Part shown: positions 34,302 to 46,426 of the stretch, in pieces | How positions within the stretch are numbered: the stretch's first letter is position 1 | How the letters are laid out: the number at the start of each line of letters is the position of its first letter | DNA from: Echiichthys vipera | Taxonomy: Eukaryota > Chordata > Actinopteri > Perciformes > Trachinidae | NCBI GenBank assembly: GCA_963691815.1 | Contig: OY829665.1 | Location: 21,482,685-21,546,684, forward strand | Direction: 5' to 3' | DNA: 64,000 nucleotides | Made by a program: the position numbers and the translations under genes | The notes under the pieces: model-generated | What the model was told of the DNA's origin: nothing | The model's database searches: none | The model's input: only the letters and a program-made list of their open reading frames with translations

Positions 34302-35070
34302 CAATGCTTTACTATGAGTTCAGTAAAAACTAGTGTGATGCGGTGTCGGATGGACTGAGTGATTTCCTCTGGTTCGACACATATGACTTCCAGCAATCAA
34401 GCCATCAGTTGGCAGAGCTGATTCCATGTACTATGAACCCTGGACAAGAATCAAGTCTGGACATAGGGTGGAGTGTCTCTTTCACACATGGTAGCACACA
34501 ACAGGAGATAGTCTGTGTCAGATGCGTGCTCACTGACTAAGAATATTGTTTGGTTTTTCAGCGAGGGGTGATGTTGGTGCATTCAGCAGGCAGGACATGG
34601 CCACAAGCAACTAAGCCTCTTGCCGTTCCTTGAATTTAACTGACCATTAGAGGGTGGGTCCTTAGATACAGAAGTTCCCAAATCCCGTCCTTTCTCCATT
34701 TAGACAGTTCATTGCAGGTTTGTAGTGCATGTGTTGAAGAGGCTGCACATTGCTCTCTGGTTAGAAGGCAAGTTGATTTCCCGCAAGATCAACCTGTGTT
34801 TGAACAGTGAGCGTGTTCATCTTTCCTTCCCTACCTTTTTTGGATTATAGTGAAGATTACAAAGTACATCAAAGACTTCCTCAAACACAAAGCAACATCG
34901 TGGCCTCTGAGGATGCAGCAGTGTGGTGACGAGAGCATTACTCGTCTGCTGTTCAGCCCAGGAGTGAATTGAGCAGGGTGAAGTTAATGCATTTTTCAGT
35001 GCATCAGTATGTTGCGGAAACTGATCTTCCAATGAGCCAGTTACATTGCGAGGCAAAGTGAGCAGCTATA

Positions 35071-35152
35071 CGACGAGGATGGGATTAAGACCCATGCGTG
35101 CAGAGCACAATGGATTAGCAGTCCATCACCTTAACCACTCGGCCACCTCGTC
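35071..35152 (-). tRNA. tRNA-Ser-GCT: tRNA-Ser(GCU), unit 33, class S1
   Basis: T-loop TCTTAAT, G10:U25. Confidence 0.87.
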
Positions 35153-35258
35153 CTCTTCTCCTTGCCTTCTAACAGTAAGTGTCGGACCCAGGTGTGAAAA
35201 GTGCGGAATGGGGGGAGAGGAGAAGCGTCGAAAGGGGCGGGGCTACACAGTACACATC

Positions 35259-35331
35259 GGGGAATTAGCTCAAATGGTAGAGCGCTCGCTTTGCATGTGA
35301 GAGGTAGAGGGATCAACGCCCTCATTCTCCA
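35259..35331 (+). tRNA. tRNA-Ala-TGC: tRNA-Ala(UGC), unit 33
   Basis: Structurally intact copy, T-loop ATCAACG. Confidence 0.94.
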
Positions 35332-36109
35332 CAATGCTTTACTATGAGTTCAGTAAAAACTAGTGTGATGCGGTGTCGGATGGACTGAGTGATTTCCTCT
35401 GGTTCGACACATATGACTTCCAGCAATCAAGCCATCAGTTGGCAGAGCTGATTCCATGTACTATGAACCCTGGACAAGAATCAAGTCTGGACATAGGGTG
35501 GAGTGTCTCTTTCACACATGGTAGCACACAACAGGAGATAGTCTGTGTCAGATGCGTGCTCACTGACTAAGAATATTGTTTGGTTTTTCAGCGAGGGGTG
35601 ATGTTGGTGCATTCAGCAGGCAGGACATGGCCACAAGCAACTAAGCCTCTTGCCGTTCCTTGAATTTAACTGACCATTAGAGGGTGGGTCCTTTGATACA
35701 GAAGTTCCAAAATCCCGTCCTTTCTCCATTTAGACAGTTCATTGCAGGTTTGTAGTGCATGTGTTGAAGAGGCTGCACATTGCTCTCTGGTTAGAAGGCA
35801 AGTTGATTTCCCGCAAGATCAACCTGTGTTTGAACAGTGAGCGTGTTCATCTTTCCTTCCCTACCTTTTTTGGATTATTGTGAAGATTACAAAGTACATC
35901 AAAGACTTCCTCAAACACAAAGCAATATCTTGGCCTCTGAGGATGCAGCAGTGTGGTGACGAGATCATTACTCGTCTTCTGTTCAGCCCAGGAGTGAATT
36001 GAGCAGTGTGTTTAGGGTGAAGTTAATGCATTTTTCAGTGCATCAGTATGTTGCGGAAACTGATCTTCCAATGAGCCAGTTACATTGCGGGGCAAAGTGA
36101 GCAGCTATA

Positions 36110-36191
36110 CGACGAGGATGGGATTCAGACCCATGCGTGCAGAGCACAATGGATTAGCAGTCCATCGCCTTAACCACTCGGCCACCTCGTC
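36110..36191 (-). tRNA. tRNA-Ser-GCT: tRNA-Ser(GCU), unit 34, class S2
   Basis: T-loop TCTGAAT; all stems pair. Confidence 0.88.
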
Positions 36192-36297
36192 CTCTTCTCC
36201 TTGCCTTCTAGCAGTAAGTGTCGGACCCAGGTGTGAAAAGTGCGGAATGGGGGGAGAGGAGAAGCGTCCAAAGAGGCGGGGCTACACAGTACACATC

Positions 36298-36370
36298 GGG
36301 GAATTAGCTCAAATGGTAGAGCGCTCGCTTTGCATGTGAGAGGTAGAGGGATCAATGCCCTCATTCTCCA
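36298..36370 (+). tRNA. tRNA-Ala-TGC: tRNA-Ala(UGC), unit 34, T-loop ATCAATG
   Basis: All stems pair; the junction of the 20,771 bp copies lies just after this gene. Confidence 0.94.
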
Positions 36371-36845
36371 CAATGCTTTACTATGAGTTTGGTAAAAACT
36401 AGTGTGATGCGGTGTCGGCTGGACCGAGTGATTTCCTCTGGATCGACACATATGACTTCCAGCAATCAAGCCATCAGTTGGCAGAGCTGATTCCATGTAC
36501 TATGAACCCTGGACAAGAATCAAGTCTGGACATAGGGTGGAGTGTCTCATTCACACATGGTAGCACACAACAGGAGATAGTCTGTGTAAGATGCGTGCTC
36601 ACTGACTAAGAATATTGTTTGGTTTTTCGGCGAGGGGTGATGTTGGTGCATTCAGCAGGCAGGACATGGCCACAAGCAACTAAGCCTCTTGCCGTTCTTG
36701 AATTTAACTGACCATTAGAGGGTGGGTCCTTAGATACAGAAGTTCCCAAATCCCGTCCTTTCTCCATTTAGACAGTTCATTGCAGGTTTGTAGTGCATGT
36801 GTTGAAGAGGCTGCACATTGCTCTCTGGTTAGAAGGCAAGTTGAT

Positions 36846-37189
36846 GAGACCAATCTGTTAGTGGTTCGCAGAGTAAACTCAAATCAAGGGAAAGCATCTT
36901 TCAGTCATTATGCAACAAACAGCTGGAATAAACTTCCTGAAGATCTGAGACTTTCACCCACTCTGACCACTTTTAAAACTAGACTGAAAACTTTTATGTT
37001 CACCTTAGCTTTCTGCTAAATCTTCGCACTTTTAACGTCCGCACTGTTTTGATTATTGTCTATGTTTTTATTCTCTTTGTCTTCCTGTAATGCATTTGAA
37101 TTCATGACATGTTGTGCTGTGAAGCACTTTGAGTCTGCCTTGTGTATGAAAAGTGCTATACAAATAAAGCTGCCTTGCCTTGCCTTGCC
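36846..37189 (+). mobile_element. LINE 3' fragment, copy 5
   Basis: Same insertion and ends; counterpart of the copy at 16075, shifted by 20,771 bp. Confidence 0.87.
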
Positions 37190-37507
37190 TTGATTCCCCG
37201 CAAGATCAACCTGTGTTTGAGCAGTGAGCATCTTGTGAGAGTGTTCATCTTTCCTTCCCTACCTTTTTTGGATTATTGTGAAGATTACAAAGTACATCAA
37301 AGACTTCCTCAAACACAAAGCAACATCTTGGCCTCTGAGGATGCAGCAGTGTGGTGACGAGATCATTACTCGTCTTCTGTTCAGCCCAGGAGTGAATTGA
37401 GCAGTGTGTTTAGGGTGAAGTTAATGCATTTTTCAGTGCATCAGTATGTTGCGGAAACTGATCTTCCAATGAGCCAGTTACATTGCGGGGCAAAGTGAGC
37501 AGCTATA

Positions 37508-37589
37508 CGACGAGGATGGGATTCAGACCCATGCGTGCAGAGCACAATGGATTAGCAGTCCATCACCTTAACCACACGGCCACCTCGTC
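37508..37589 (-). tRNA. tRNA-Ser-GCT: tRNA-Ser(GCU), unit 35, class S3
   Basis: A14 changed to U, G10:U25, T-loop TCTGAAT. Confidence 0.82.
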
Positions 37590-37695
37590 CTCTTCTCCTT
37601 GCTTTCTAACAGTAAGTGTCGGACCCAGGTGCGAAAAGTGCGGAATGGGGGGAGAGGAGAAGTGTCAAAAGGGGCGGGGCTACACAGTACACGTC

Positions 37696-37768
37696 GGGGA
37701 ATTAGCTCAAATGGTAGAGCGCTCGCTTTGCATGTGAGAGGTAGAGCGATCAACGCCCTCATTCTCCA
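37696..37768 (+). tRNA. tRNA-Ala-TGC: tRNA-Ala(UGC), unit 35, T-stem mismatch
   Basis: C52/C62 mismatch; rest intact. Confidence 0.88.
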
Positions 37769-38546
37769 CAATGCTTTGCTATGAGTTCGGTAAAAACTAG
37801 TGTAATGGGGTGTCGGATGGACCGAGTGATTTCCTCTGGATTGACACATATGACTTCCAGCATTCAAGCCATCAGTTGGCAGAGTTGATTCCATGTAGTA
37901 TGAACCCTGGACAAGAATCAAGTCTGGACATAGGGTGGAGTGTCTCTTTCACACATGGTAGCACACAACAGGAGATAGTCTGTGTCAGATGCGTGCTCAC
38001 TGACTAAGAATATTGTTTGGTTTTTCAGCGAGGGGTGATGTTGGTGCATTCAGCAGGCAGGACATGGCCACAAGCAACTAAGCCTCTTGCCGTTCCTTGA
38101 ATTTAACTGACCATTAGAGGGTGGGTCCTTTGATACAGAAGTTCCAAAATCCCGTCCTTTCTCCATTTAGACAGTTCATTGCAGGTTTGTAGTGCATGTG
38201 TTGAAGAGGCTGCACATTGCTCTCTGGTTAGAAGGCAAGTTGATTTCCCGCAAGATCAACCTGTGTTTGAACAGTGAGCGTGTTCATCTTTCCTTCCCTA
38301 CCTTTTTTGGATTATTGTGAAGATTACAAAGTACATCAAAGACTTCCTCAAACACAAAGCAATATCTTGGCCTCTGAGGATGCAGCAGTGTGGTGACGAG
38401 ATCATTACTCGTCTTCTGTTCAGCCCAGGAGTGAATTGAGCAGTGTGTTTAGGGTGAAGTTAATGCATTTTTCAGTGCATCAGTATGTTGCGGAAACTGA
38501 TCTTCCAATGAGCCAGTTACATTGCGGGGCAAAGTGAGCAGCTATA

Positions 38547-38628
38547 CGACGAGGATGGGATTCAGACCCATGCGTGCAGAGCACAATGGATTAGCAGTCC
38601 ATCGCCTTAACCACTCGGCCACCTCGTC
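38547..38628 (-). tRNA. tRNA-Ser-GCT: tRNA-Ser(GCU), unit 36, class S2
   Basis: T-loop TCTGAAT; all stems pair. Confidence 0.88.
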
Positions 38629-38734
38629 CTCTTCTCCTTGCCTTCTAGCAGTAAGTGTCGGACCCAGGTGTGAAAAGTGCGGAATGGGGGGAGAGGTGAA
38701 GCGTCCAAAGAGGCGGGGCTACACAGTACACATC

Positions 38735-38807
38735 GGGGAATTAGCTCAAATGGTAGAGCGCTCGCTTTGCATGTGAGAGGTAGAGGGATCAATGCCCTCA
38801 TTCTCCA
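38735..38807 (+). tRNA. tRNA-Ala-TGC: tRNA-Ala(UGC), unit 36, T-loop ATCAATG
   Basis: All stems pair; followed by the 17 bp spacer deletion near 38946, as in unit 17. Confidence 0.94.
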
Positions 38808-39265
38808 CAATGCTTTACTATGAGTTCGGTAAAAACTAGTGTGATGCGGTGTCGGCTGGACCGAGTGATTTCCTCTGGATCGACACATATGACTTCCAGC
38901 AATCAAGCCATCAGTTGGCAGAGCTGATTCCATGTACTATGAACTCTGGACATAGGGTGGAGTGTCTCATTCACACATGGTAGCACACAACAGGAGATAG
39001 TCTGTGTAAGATGCGTGCTCACTGACTAAGAATATTGTTTGGTTTTTCGGCGAGGGGTGATGTTGGTGCATTCAGCAGGCAGGACATGGCCACAAGCAAC
39101 TAAGCCTCTTGCCGTTCTTGAATTTAACTGACCATTAGAGGGTGGGTCCTTAGATACAGAAGTTCCCAAATCCCGTCCTTTCTCCATTTAGACAGTTCAT
39201 TGCAGGTTTGTAGTGCATGTGTTGAAGAGGCTGCACATTGCTCTCTGGTTAGAAGGCAAGTTGAT

Positions 39266-39609
39266 GAGACCAATCTGTTAGTGGTTCGCAGAGTAAACTC
39301 AAATCAAGGGAAAGCATCTTTCAGTCATTATGCAACAAACAGCTGGAATAAACTTCCTGAAGATCTGAGACTTTCACCCACTCTGACCACTTTTAAAACT
39401 AGACTGAAAACTTTTATGTTCACCTTAGCTTTCTGCTAAATCTTCGCACTTTTAACGTCCGCACTGTTTTGATTATTGTCTATGTTTTTATTCTCTTTGT
39501 CTTCCTGTAATGCATTTGAATTCATGACATGTTGTGCTGTGAAGCACTTTGAGTCTGCCTTGTGTATGAAAAGTGCTATACAAATAAAGCTGCCTTGCCT
39601 TGCCTTGCC
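39266..39609 (+). mobile_element. LINE 3' fragment, copy 6
   Basis: Same insertion and ends; counterpart of the copy at 18495. Confidence 0.87.
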
Positions 39610-39927
39610 TTGATTCCCCGCAAGATCAACCTGTGTTTGAGCAGTGAGCATCTTGTGAGAGTGTTCATCTTTCCTTCCCTACCTTTTTTGGATTATTGTG
39701 AAGATTACAAAGTACATCAAAGACTTCCTCAAACACAAAGCAACATCTTGGCCTCTGAGGATGCAGCAGTGTGGTGACGAGATCATTACTCGTCTTCTGT
39801 TCAGCCCAGGAGTGAATTGAGCAGTGTGTTTAGGGTGAAGTTAATGCATTTTTCAGTGCATCAGTATGTTGCGGAAACTGATCTTCCAATGAGCCAGTTA
39901 CATTGCGGGGCAAAGTGAGCAGCTATA

Positions 39928-40009
39928 CGACGAGGATGGGATTCAGACCCATGCGTGCAGAGCACAATGGATTAGCAGTCCATCACCTTAACCACACGGC
40001 CACCTCGTC
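39928..40009 (-). tRNA. tRNA-Ser-GCT: tRNA-Ser(GCU), unit 37, class S3
   Basis: A14 changed to U, G10:U25, T-loop TCTGAAT. Confidence 0.82.
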
Positions 40010-40115
40010 CTCTTCTCCTTGCTTTCTAACAGTAAGTGTCGGACCCAGGTGCGAAAAGTGCGGAATGGGGGGAGAGGAGAAGTGTCAAAAGGGGCGGGGC
40101 TACACAGTACACGTC

Positions 40116-40188
40116 GGGGAATTAGCTCAAATGGTAGAGCGCTCGCTTTGCATGTGAGAGGTAGAGCGATCAACGCCCTCATTCTCCA
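40116..40188 (+). tRNA. tRNA-Ala-TGC: tRNA-Ala(UGC), unit 37, T-stem mismatch
   Basis: C52/C62 mismatch; rest intact. Confidence 0.88.
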
Positions 40189-40957
40189 CAATGCTTTGCT
40201 ATGAGTTCGGTAAAAACTAGTGTAATGGGGTGTCGGATGGACCGAGTGATTTCCTCTGGATTGACACATATGACTTCCAGCATTCAAGCCATCAGTTGGC
40301 AGAGTTGATTCCATGTACTATGAACCCTGGACAAGAATCAAGTCTGGACATAGGGTGGAGTGTCTCTTTCACACATGGTAGCACACAACAGGAGATAGTC
40401 TGTGTCAGATGCGTGCTCACTGACTAAGAATATTGTTTGGTGTTTCAGCGAGGGGTGATGTTCGTGCATTCAGCAGGCAGGACATGGCCACAAGCAACTA
40501 AGCCTCTTGCCGTTCCTTGAATTTAACTGACCATTAGAGGGTGGGTCCTTAGATACAGAAGTTCCCAAATCCCGTCCTTTCTCCATTTAGACAGTTCATT
40601 GCAGGTTTGTAGTGCATGTGTTGAAGAGGCTGCACATTGCTCTCTGGTCAGAAGGCAAGTTGATTCCCCGCAAGATCAACCTGTGTTTGAGCAGTGAGCG
40701 TGTTCATCTTTCCTTCCCTACCTTTTTTGGATTATAGTGAAGATTACAAAGTACATCAAAGACTTCCTCAAACACAAAGCAACATCGTGGCCTCTGAGGA
40801 TGCAGCAGTGTGGTGACGAGAGCATTACTCGTCTGCTGTTCAGCCCAGGAGTGAATTGAGCAGGGTGAAGTTAATGCATTTTTCAGTGCATCAGTATGTT
40901 GCGGAAACTGATCTTCCAATGAGCCAGTTACATTGCGAGGCAAAGTGAGCAGCTATA

Positions 40958-41039
40958 CGACGAGGATGGGATTAAGACCCATGCTTGCAGAGCACAATGG
41001 ATTAGCAGTCCATCACCTTAACCACTCGGCCACCTCGTC
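40958..41039 (-). tRNA. tRNA-Ser-GCT: tRNA-Ser(GCU), unit 38, class S1 with variable-arm change
   Basis: T-loop TCTTAAT; variable arm GCAA as in unit 19. Confidence 0.85.
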
Positions 41040-41145
41040 CTCTTCTCCTTGCCTTCTAACAGTAAGTGTCGGACCCAGGTGTGAAAAGTGCGGAATGGGG
41101 GGAGAGGAGAAGCGTCGAAAGGGGCGGGGCTACACAGTACACATC

Positions 41146-41218
41146 GGGGAATTAGCTCAAATGGTAGAGCGCTCGCTTTGCATGTGAGAGGTAGAGGGAT
41201 CAACGCCCTCATTCTCCA
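41146..41218 (+). tRNA. tRNA-Ala-TGC: tRNA-Ala(UGC), unit 38
   Basis: Structurally intact copy, T-loop ATCAACG. Confidence 0.94.
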
Positions 41219-41996
41219 CAATGCTTTACTATGAGTTCAGTAAAAACTAGTGTGATGCGGTGTCGGATGGACTGAGTGATTTCCTCTGGTTCGACACATA
41301 TGACTTCCAGCAATCAAGCCATCAGTTGGCAGAGCTGATTCCATGTACTATGAACCCTGGACAAGAATCAAGTCTGGACATAGGGTGGAGTGTCTCTTTC
41401 ACACATGGTAGCACACAACAGGAGATAGTCTGTGTCAGATGCGTGCTCACTGACTAAGAATATTGTTTGGTTTTTCAGCGAGGGGTGATGTTGGTGCATT
41501 CAGCAGGCAGGACATGGCCACAAGCAACTAAGCCTCTTGCCGTTCCTTGAATTTAACTGACCATTAGAGGGTGGGTCCTTAGATACAGAAGTTCCCAAAT
41601 CCCGTCCTTTCTCCATTTAGACAGTTCATTGCAGGTTTGTAGTGCATGTGTTGAAGAGGCTGCACATTGCTCTCTGGTTAGAAGGCAAGTTGATTTCCCG
41701 CAAGATCAACCTGTGTTTGAACAGTGAGCGTGTTCATCTTTCCTTCCCTACCTTTTTTGGATTATTGTGAAGATTACAAAGTACATCAAAGACTTCCTCA
41801 AACACAAAGCAACATCTTGGCCTCTGAGGATGCAGCAGTGTGGTGACGAGATCATTACTCGTCTTCTGTTCAGCCCAGGAGTGAATTGAGCAGTGTGTTT
41901 AGGGTGAAGTTAATGCATTTTTCAGTGCATCAGTATGTTGCGGAAACTGATCTTCCAATGAGCCAGTTACATTGCGGGGCAAAGTGAGCAGCTATA

Positions 41997-42078
41997 CGAC
42001 GAGGATGGGATTCAGACCCATGCGTGCAGAGCACAATGGATTAGCAGTCCATCACCTTAACCACACGGCCACCTCGTC
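41997..42078 (-). tRNA. tRNA-Ser-GCT: tRNA-Ser(GCU), unit 39, class S3
   Basis: A14 changed to U, G10:U25, T-loop TCTGAAT. Confidence 0.82.
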
Positions 42079-42184
42079 CTCTTCTCCTTGCTTTCTAACA
42101 GTAAGTGTCGGACCCAGGTGCGAAAAGTGCGGAATGGGGGGAGAGGAGAAGTGTCAAAAGGGGCGGGGCTACACAGTACACGTC

Positions 42185-42257
42185 GGGGAATTAGCTCAAA
42201 TGGTAGAGCGCTCGCTTTGCATGTGAGAGGTAGAGCGATCAACGCCCTCATTCTCCA
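42185..42257 (+). tRNA. tRNA-Ala-TGC: tRNA-Ala(UGC), unit 39, T-stem mismatch
   Basis: C52/C62 mismatch; rest intact. Confidence 0.88.
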
Positions 42258-43035
42258 CAATGCTTTGCTATGAGTTCGGTAAAAACTAGTGTAATGGGGT
42301 GTCGGATGGACCGAGTGATTTCCTCTGGATTGACACATATGACTTCCAGCATTCAAGCCATCAGTTGGCAGAGTTGATTCCATGTAGTATGAACCCTGGA
42401 CAAGAATCAAGTCTGGACATAGGGTGGAGTGTCTCTTTCACACATGGTAGCACACAACAGGAGATAGTCTGTGTCAGATGCGTGCTCACTGACTAAGAAT
42501 ATTGTTTGGTTTTTCAGCGAGGGGTGATGTTGGTGCATTCAGCAGGCAGGACATGGCCACAAGCAACTAAGCCTCTTGCCGTTCCTTGAATTTAACTGAC
42601 CATTAGAGGGTGGGTCCTTTGATACAGAAGTTCCAAAATCCCGTCCTTTCTCCATTTAGACAGTTCATTGCAGGTTTGTAGTGCATGTGTTGAAGAGGCT
42701 GCACATTGCTCTCTGGTTAGAAGGCAAGTTGATTTCCCGCAAGATCAACCTGTGTTTGAACAGTGAGCGTGTTCATCTTTCCTTCCCTACCTTTTTTGGA
42801 TTATTGTGAAGATTACAAAGTACATCAAAGACTTCCTCAAACACAAAGCAACATCTTGGCCTCTGAGGATGCAGCAGTGTGGTGACGAGATCATTACTCG
42901 TCTTCTGTTCAGCCCAGGAGTGAATTGAGCAGTGTGATTAGGGTGAAGTTAATGCATTTTTCAGTGCATCAGTATGTTGCGGAAACTGATCTTCCAATGA
43001 GCCAGTTACATTGCGGGGCAAAGTGAGCAGCTATA

Positions 43036-43117
43036 CGACGAGGATGGGATTCAGACCCATGCGTGCAGAGCACAATGGATTAGCAGTCCATCGCCTTAAC
43101 CACTCGGCCACCTCGTC
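43036..43117 (-). tRNA. tRNA-Ser-GCT: tRNA-Ser(GCU), unit 40, class S2
   Basis: T-loop TCTGAAT; all stems pair. Confidence 0.88.
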
Positions 43118-43223
43118 CTCTTCTCCTTGCCTTCTAGCAGTAAGTGTCGGACCCAGGTGTGAAAAGTGCGGAATGGGGGGAGAGGAGAAGCGTCCAAAGA
43201 GGCGGGGCTACACAGTACACATC

Positions 43224-43296
43224 GGGGAATTAGCTCAAATGGTAGAGCGCTCGCTTTGCATGTGAGAGGTAGAGGGATCAATGCCCTCATTCTCCA
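43224..43296 (+). tRNA. tRNA-Ala-TGC: tRNA-Ala(UGC), unit 40, T-loop ATCAATG
   Basis: All stems pair; CATTGC flank as in unit 21. Confidence 0.94.
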
Positions 43297-44085
43297 CATT
43301 GCTTTACTATGAGTTCGGTAAAAACTAGTGTGATGCGGTGTCGGCTGGACCGAGTGATTTCCTCTGGATCGACACATATGACTTCCAGCAATCAAGCCAT
43401 CAGTTGGCAGAGCTGATTCCATGTACTATGAACCCTGGACAAGAATCAAGTCTGGACATAGGGTGGAGTGTCTCATTCACACATGGTAGCACACAACAGG
43501 AGATAGTCTGTGTAAGATGCGTGCTCACTGACTAAGAATAATGTTTGGTTTTTCGGCGAGGGGTGATGTTGGTGCATTCAGCAGGCAGGACATGGCCACA
43601 AGCAACTAAGCCTCTTGCCGTTCCTTGAATTTAACTGACCATTAGAGGGTGGGTCCTTAGATGCAGAAGTTCCCAAATCCCGTCCTTTCTCCATTTAGAC
43701 AGTTCATTGCAGGTTTGTAGTGCATGTGTTGAAGAGGCTGCACATTGCTCTCTGGTTAGAAGGCAAGTTGATTCCCTGCAAGATCAACCTGTGTTTGAGC
43801 AGTGAGCATCTTGTGAGAGTGTTCATCTTTCCTTCCCTACCTTTTTTGGATTATTGTGAAGATTACAAAGTACATCAAAGACTTCCTCAAACACAAAGCA
43901 ACATTGTGGCCTCTGAGGATGCAGCAGTGTGGTGACGAGATCATTACTCGTCTGCTGTTCAGCCCAGGAGGGAATTGAGCAGTGTGTTTAGGGTGAAGTT
44001 AATGCATTTTTCAGTGCATCAGTATGTTGCGGAAACTGATACTCCAATGAGCCAATTACATTGCGGGGCAAAGTAAGCAGCTATA

Positions 44086-44168
44086 CGACGAGGATGGGAT
44101 TCGGGACCAATGCGTGCAGAGCACCATGGATTAGCAGTCCATCGCCTTAACCACACGGCCACCTCGTC
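44086..44168 (-). tRNA. tRNA-Ser-GCT: tRNA-Ser(GCU), unit 41, class S4 (83 nt)
   Basis: 8 nt T-loop TCCCGAAT, T51/C63 mismatch, A14 changed to U. Confidence 0.78.
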
Positions 44169-44274
44169 CTCTTCTCCTTGCTTTCTAACAGTAAGTGTCG
44201 GACCCAGGTGCGAAAAGTGCGGAATGGGGGGAGAGGAGAAGTGTCAAAAGGGGCGGGGCTACACAGTACACGTC

Positions 44275-44347
44275 GGGGAATTAGCTCAAATGGTAGAGCG
44301 CTCGCTTTGCATGTGAGAGGTAGAGCGATCAACGCCCTCATTCTCCA
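44275..44347 (+). tRNA. tRNA-Ala-TGC: tRNA-Ala(UGC), unit 41, T-stem mismatch
   Basis: C52/C62 mismatch; rest intact. Confidence 0.88.
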
Positions 44348-45125
44348 CAATGCTTTGCTATGAGTTCGGTAAAAACTAGTGTAATGGGGTGTCGGATGGA
44401 CCGAGTGATTTCCTCTGGATTGACACATATGACTTCCAGCATTCAAGCCATCAGTTGGCAGAGTTGATTCCATGTAGTATGAACCCTGGACAAGAATCAA
44501 GTCTGGACATAGGGTGGAGTGTCTCTTTCACACATGGTAGCACACAACAGGAGATAGTTTGTGTCAGATGCGTGCTCACTGACTAAGAATATTGTTTGGT
44601 TTTTCGGCGAGGGGTGATGTTGGTGCATTCAGCAGGCAGGACATGGCCACAAGCAACTAAGCCTCTTGCCGTTCCTTGAATTTAACTGACCATTAGAGGG
44701 TGGGTCCTTTGATACAGAAGTTCCAAAATCCCATCCTTTCTCCATTTAGACAGTTCATTGCAGGTTTGTAGTGCATGTGTTGAAGAGGCTGCACATTGCT
44801 CTCTGGTTAGAAGGCAAGTTGATTTCCCGCAAGATCAACCTGTGTTTGAACAGTGAGAGTGTTCATCTTTCCTTCCCTACCTTTTTTGGATTATTGTGAA
44901 GATTACAAAGTACATCAAAGACTTCCTCAAACACAAAGCAACATTGTGGCCTCTGAGGATGCAGCAGTGTGGTGACGAGATCATTACTCGTCTGCTGTTC
45001 AGCCCAGGAGGGAATTGAGCAGTGTGTTTAGGGTGAAGTTAATGCATTTTTCAGTGCATCAGTATGTTGCGGAAACTGATACTCCAATGAGCCAATTACA
45101 TTGCGGGGCAAAGTAAGCAGCTATA

Positions 45126-45208
45126 CGACGAGGATGGGATTCGGGACCAATGCGTGCAGAGCACCATGGATTAGCAGTCCATCGCCTTAACCACACGGCC
45201 ACCTCGTC
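45126..45208 (-). tRNA. tRNA-Ser-GCT: tRNA-Ser(GCU), unit 42, class S4 (83 nt)
   Basis: Same as unit 41, its local duplicate. Confidence 0.78.
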
Positions 45209-45314
45209 CTCTTCTCCTTGCTTTCTAACAGTAAGTGTCGGACCCAGGTGCGAAAAGTGCGGAATGGGGGGAGAGGAGAAGTGTCAAAAGGGGCGGGGCT
45301 ACACAGTACACGTC

Positions 45315-45387
45315 GGGGAATTAGCTCAAATGGTAGAGCGCTCGCTTTGCATGTGAGAGGTAGAGCGATCAACGCCCTCATTCTCCA
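45315..45387 (+). tRNA. tRNA-Ala-TGC: tRNA-Ala(UGC), unit 42, T-stem mismatch
   Basis: C52/C62 mismatch; rest intact. Confidence 0.88.
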
Positions 45388-46165
45388 CAATGCTTTGCTA
45401 TGAGTTCGGTAAAAACTAGTGTAATGGGGTGTCGGATGGACCGAGTGATTTCCTCTGGATTGACACATATGACTTCCAGCATTCAAGCCATCAGTTGGCA
45501 GAGTTGATTCCATGTAGTATGAACCCTGGACAAGAATCAAGTCTGGACATAGGGTGGAGTGTCTCTTTCACACATGGTAGCACACAACAGGAGATAGTTT
45601 GTGTCAGATGCGTGCTCACTGACTAAGAATATTGTTTGGTTTTTCGGCGAGGGGTGATGTTGGTGCATTCAGCAGGCAGGACATGGCCACAAGCAACTAA
45701 GCCTCTTGCCGTTCCTTGAATTTAACTGACCATTAGAGGGTGGGTCCTTTGATACAGAAGTTCCAAAATCCCATCCTTTCTCCATTTAGACAGTTCATTG
45801 CAGGTTTGTAGTGCATGTGTTGAAGAGGCTGCACATTGCTCTCTGGTTAGAAGGCAAGTTGATTTCCCGCAAGATCAACCTGTGTTTGAACAGTGAGCGT
45901 GTTCATCTTTCCTTCCCTACCTTTTTTGGATTATTGTGAAGATTACAAAGTACATCAAAGACTTCCTCAAACACAAAGCAACATCTTGGCCTCTGAGGAT
46001 GCAGCAGTGTGGTGACGAGATCATTACTCGTCTTCTGTTCAGCCCAGGAGTGAATTGAGCAGTGTGTTTAGGGTGAAGTTAATGCATTTTTCAGTGCATC
46101 AGTATGTTGCGGAAACTGATCTTCCAATGAGCCAGTTACATTGCGGGGCAAAGTGAGCAGCTATA

Positions 46166-46247
46166 CGACGAGGATGGGATTCAGACCCATGCGTGCAGAG
46201 CACAATGGATTAGCAGTCCATCGCCTTAACCACTCGGCCACCTCGTC
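46166..46247 (-). tRNA. tRNA-Ser-GCT: tRNA-Ser(GCU), unit 43, class S2
   Basis: T-loop TCTGAAT; all stems pair. Confidence 0.88.
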
Positions 46248-46353
46248 CTCTTCTCCTTGCCTTCTAGCAGTAAGTGTCGGACCCAGGTGTGAAAAGTGCG
46301 GAATGGGGGGGGAGGAGAAGCGTCCAAAGAGGCGGGGCTACACAGTACACATC

Positions 46354-46426
46354 GGGGAATTAGCTCAAATGGTAGAGCGCTCGCTTTGCATGTGAGAGGT
46401 AGAGGGATCAATGCCCTCATTCTCCA
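46354..46426 (+). tRNA. tRNA-Ala-TGC: tRNA-Ala(UGC), unit 43, T-loop ATCAATG
   Basis: All stems pair; upstream run of eight G. Confidence 0.94.

Larger units (their letters stand above)
15646..36416. repeat. 20,771 bp higher-order repeat, copy A (19 monomers)
   Basis: Every monomer landmark from unit 16 to unit 34 recurs exactly 20,771 bp to the right in units 35 to 53, including LINE positions, the 17 bp deletion, AGC anticodons and one-base markers. Between the compared stretches I saw only a few differences: 19702-19703 against 40473-40474, and 35921 against 56692. The left edge is set by mismatches at 15618 and 15645. An exact boundary cannot be fixed because the flanks are homologous monomers. 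Confidence 0.93.
31792..37901. repeat. 6,576 bp period block, second copy (units 30-35)
   Basis: Second copy of the six-monomer block, lying directly after the first within the 20,771 bp copy A. It ends where the 20,771 bp repeat restarts. Confidence 0.9.
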
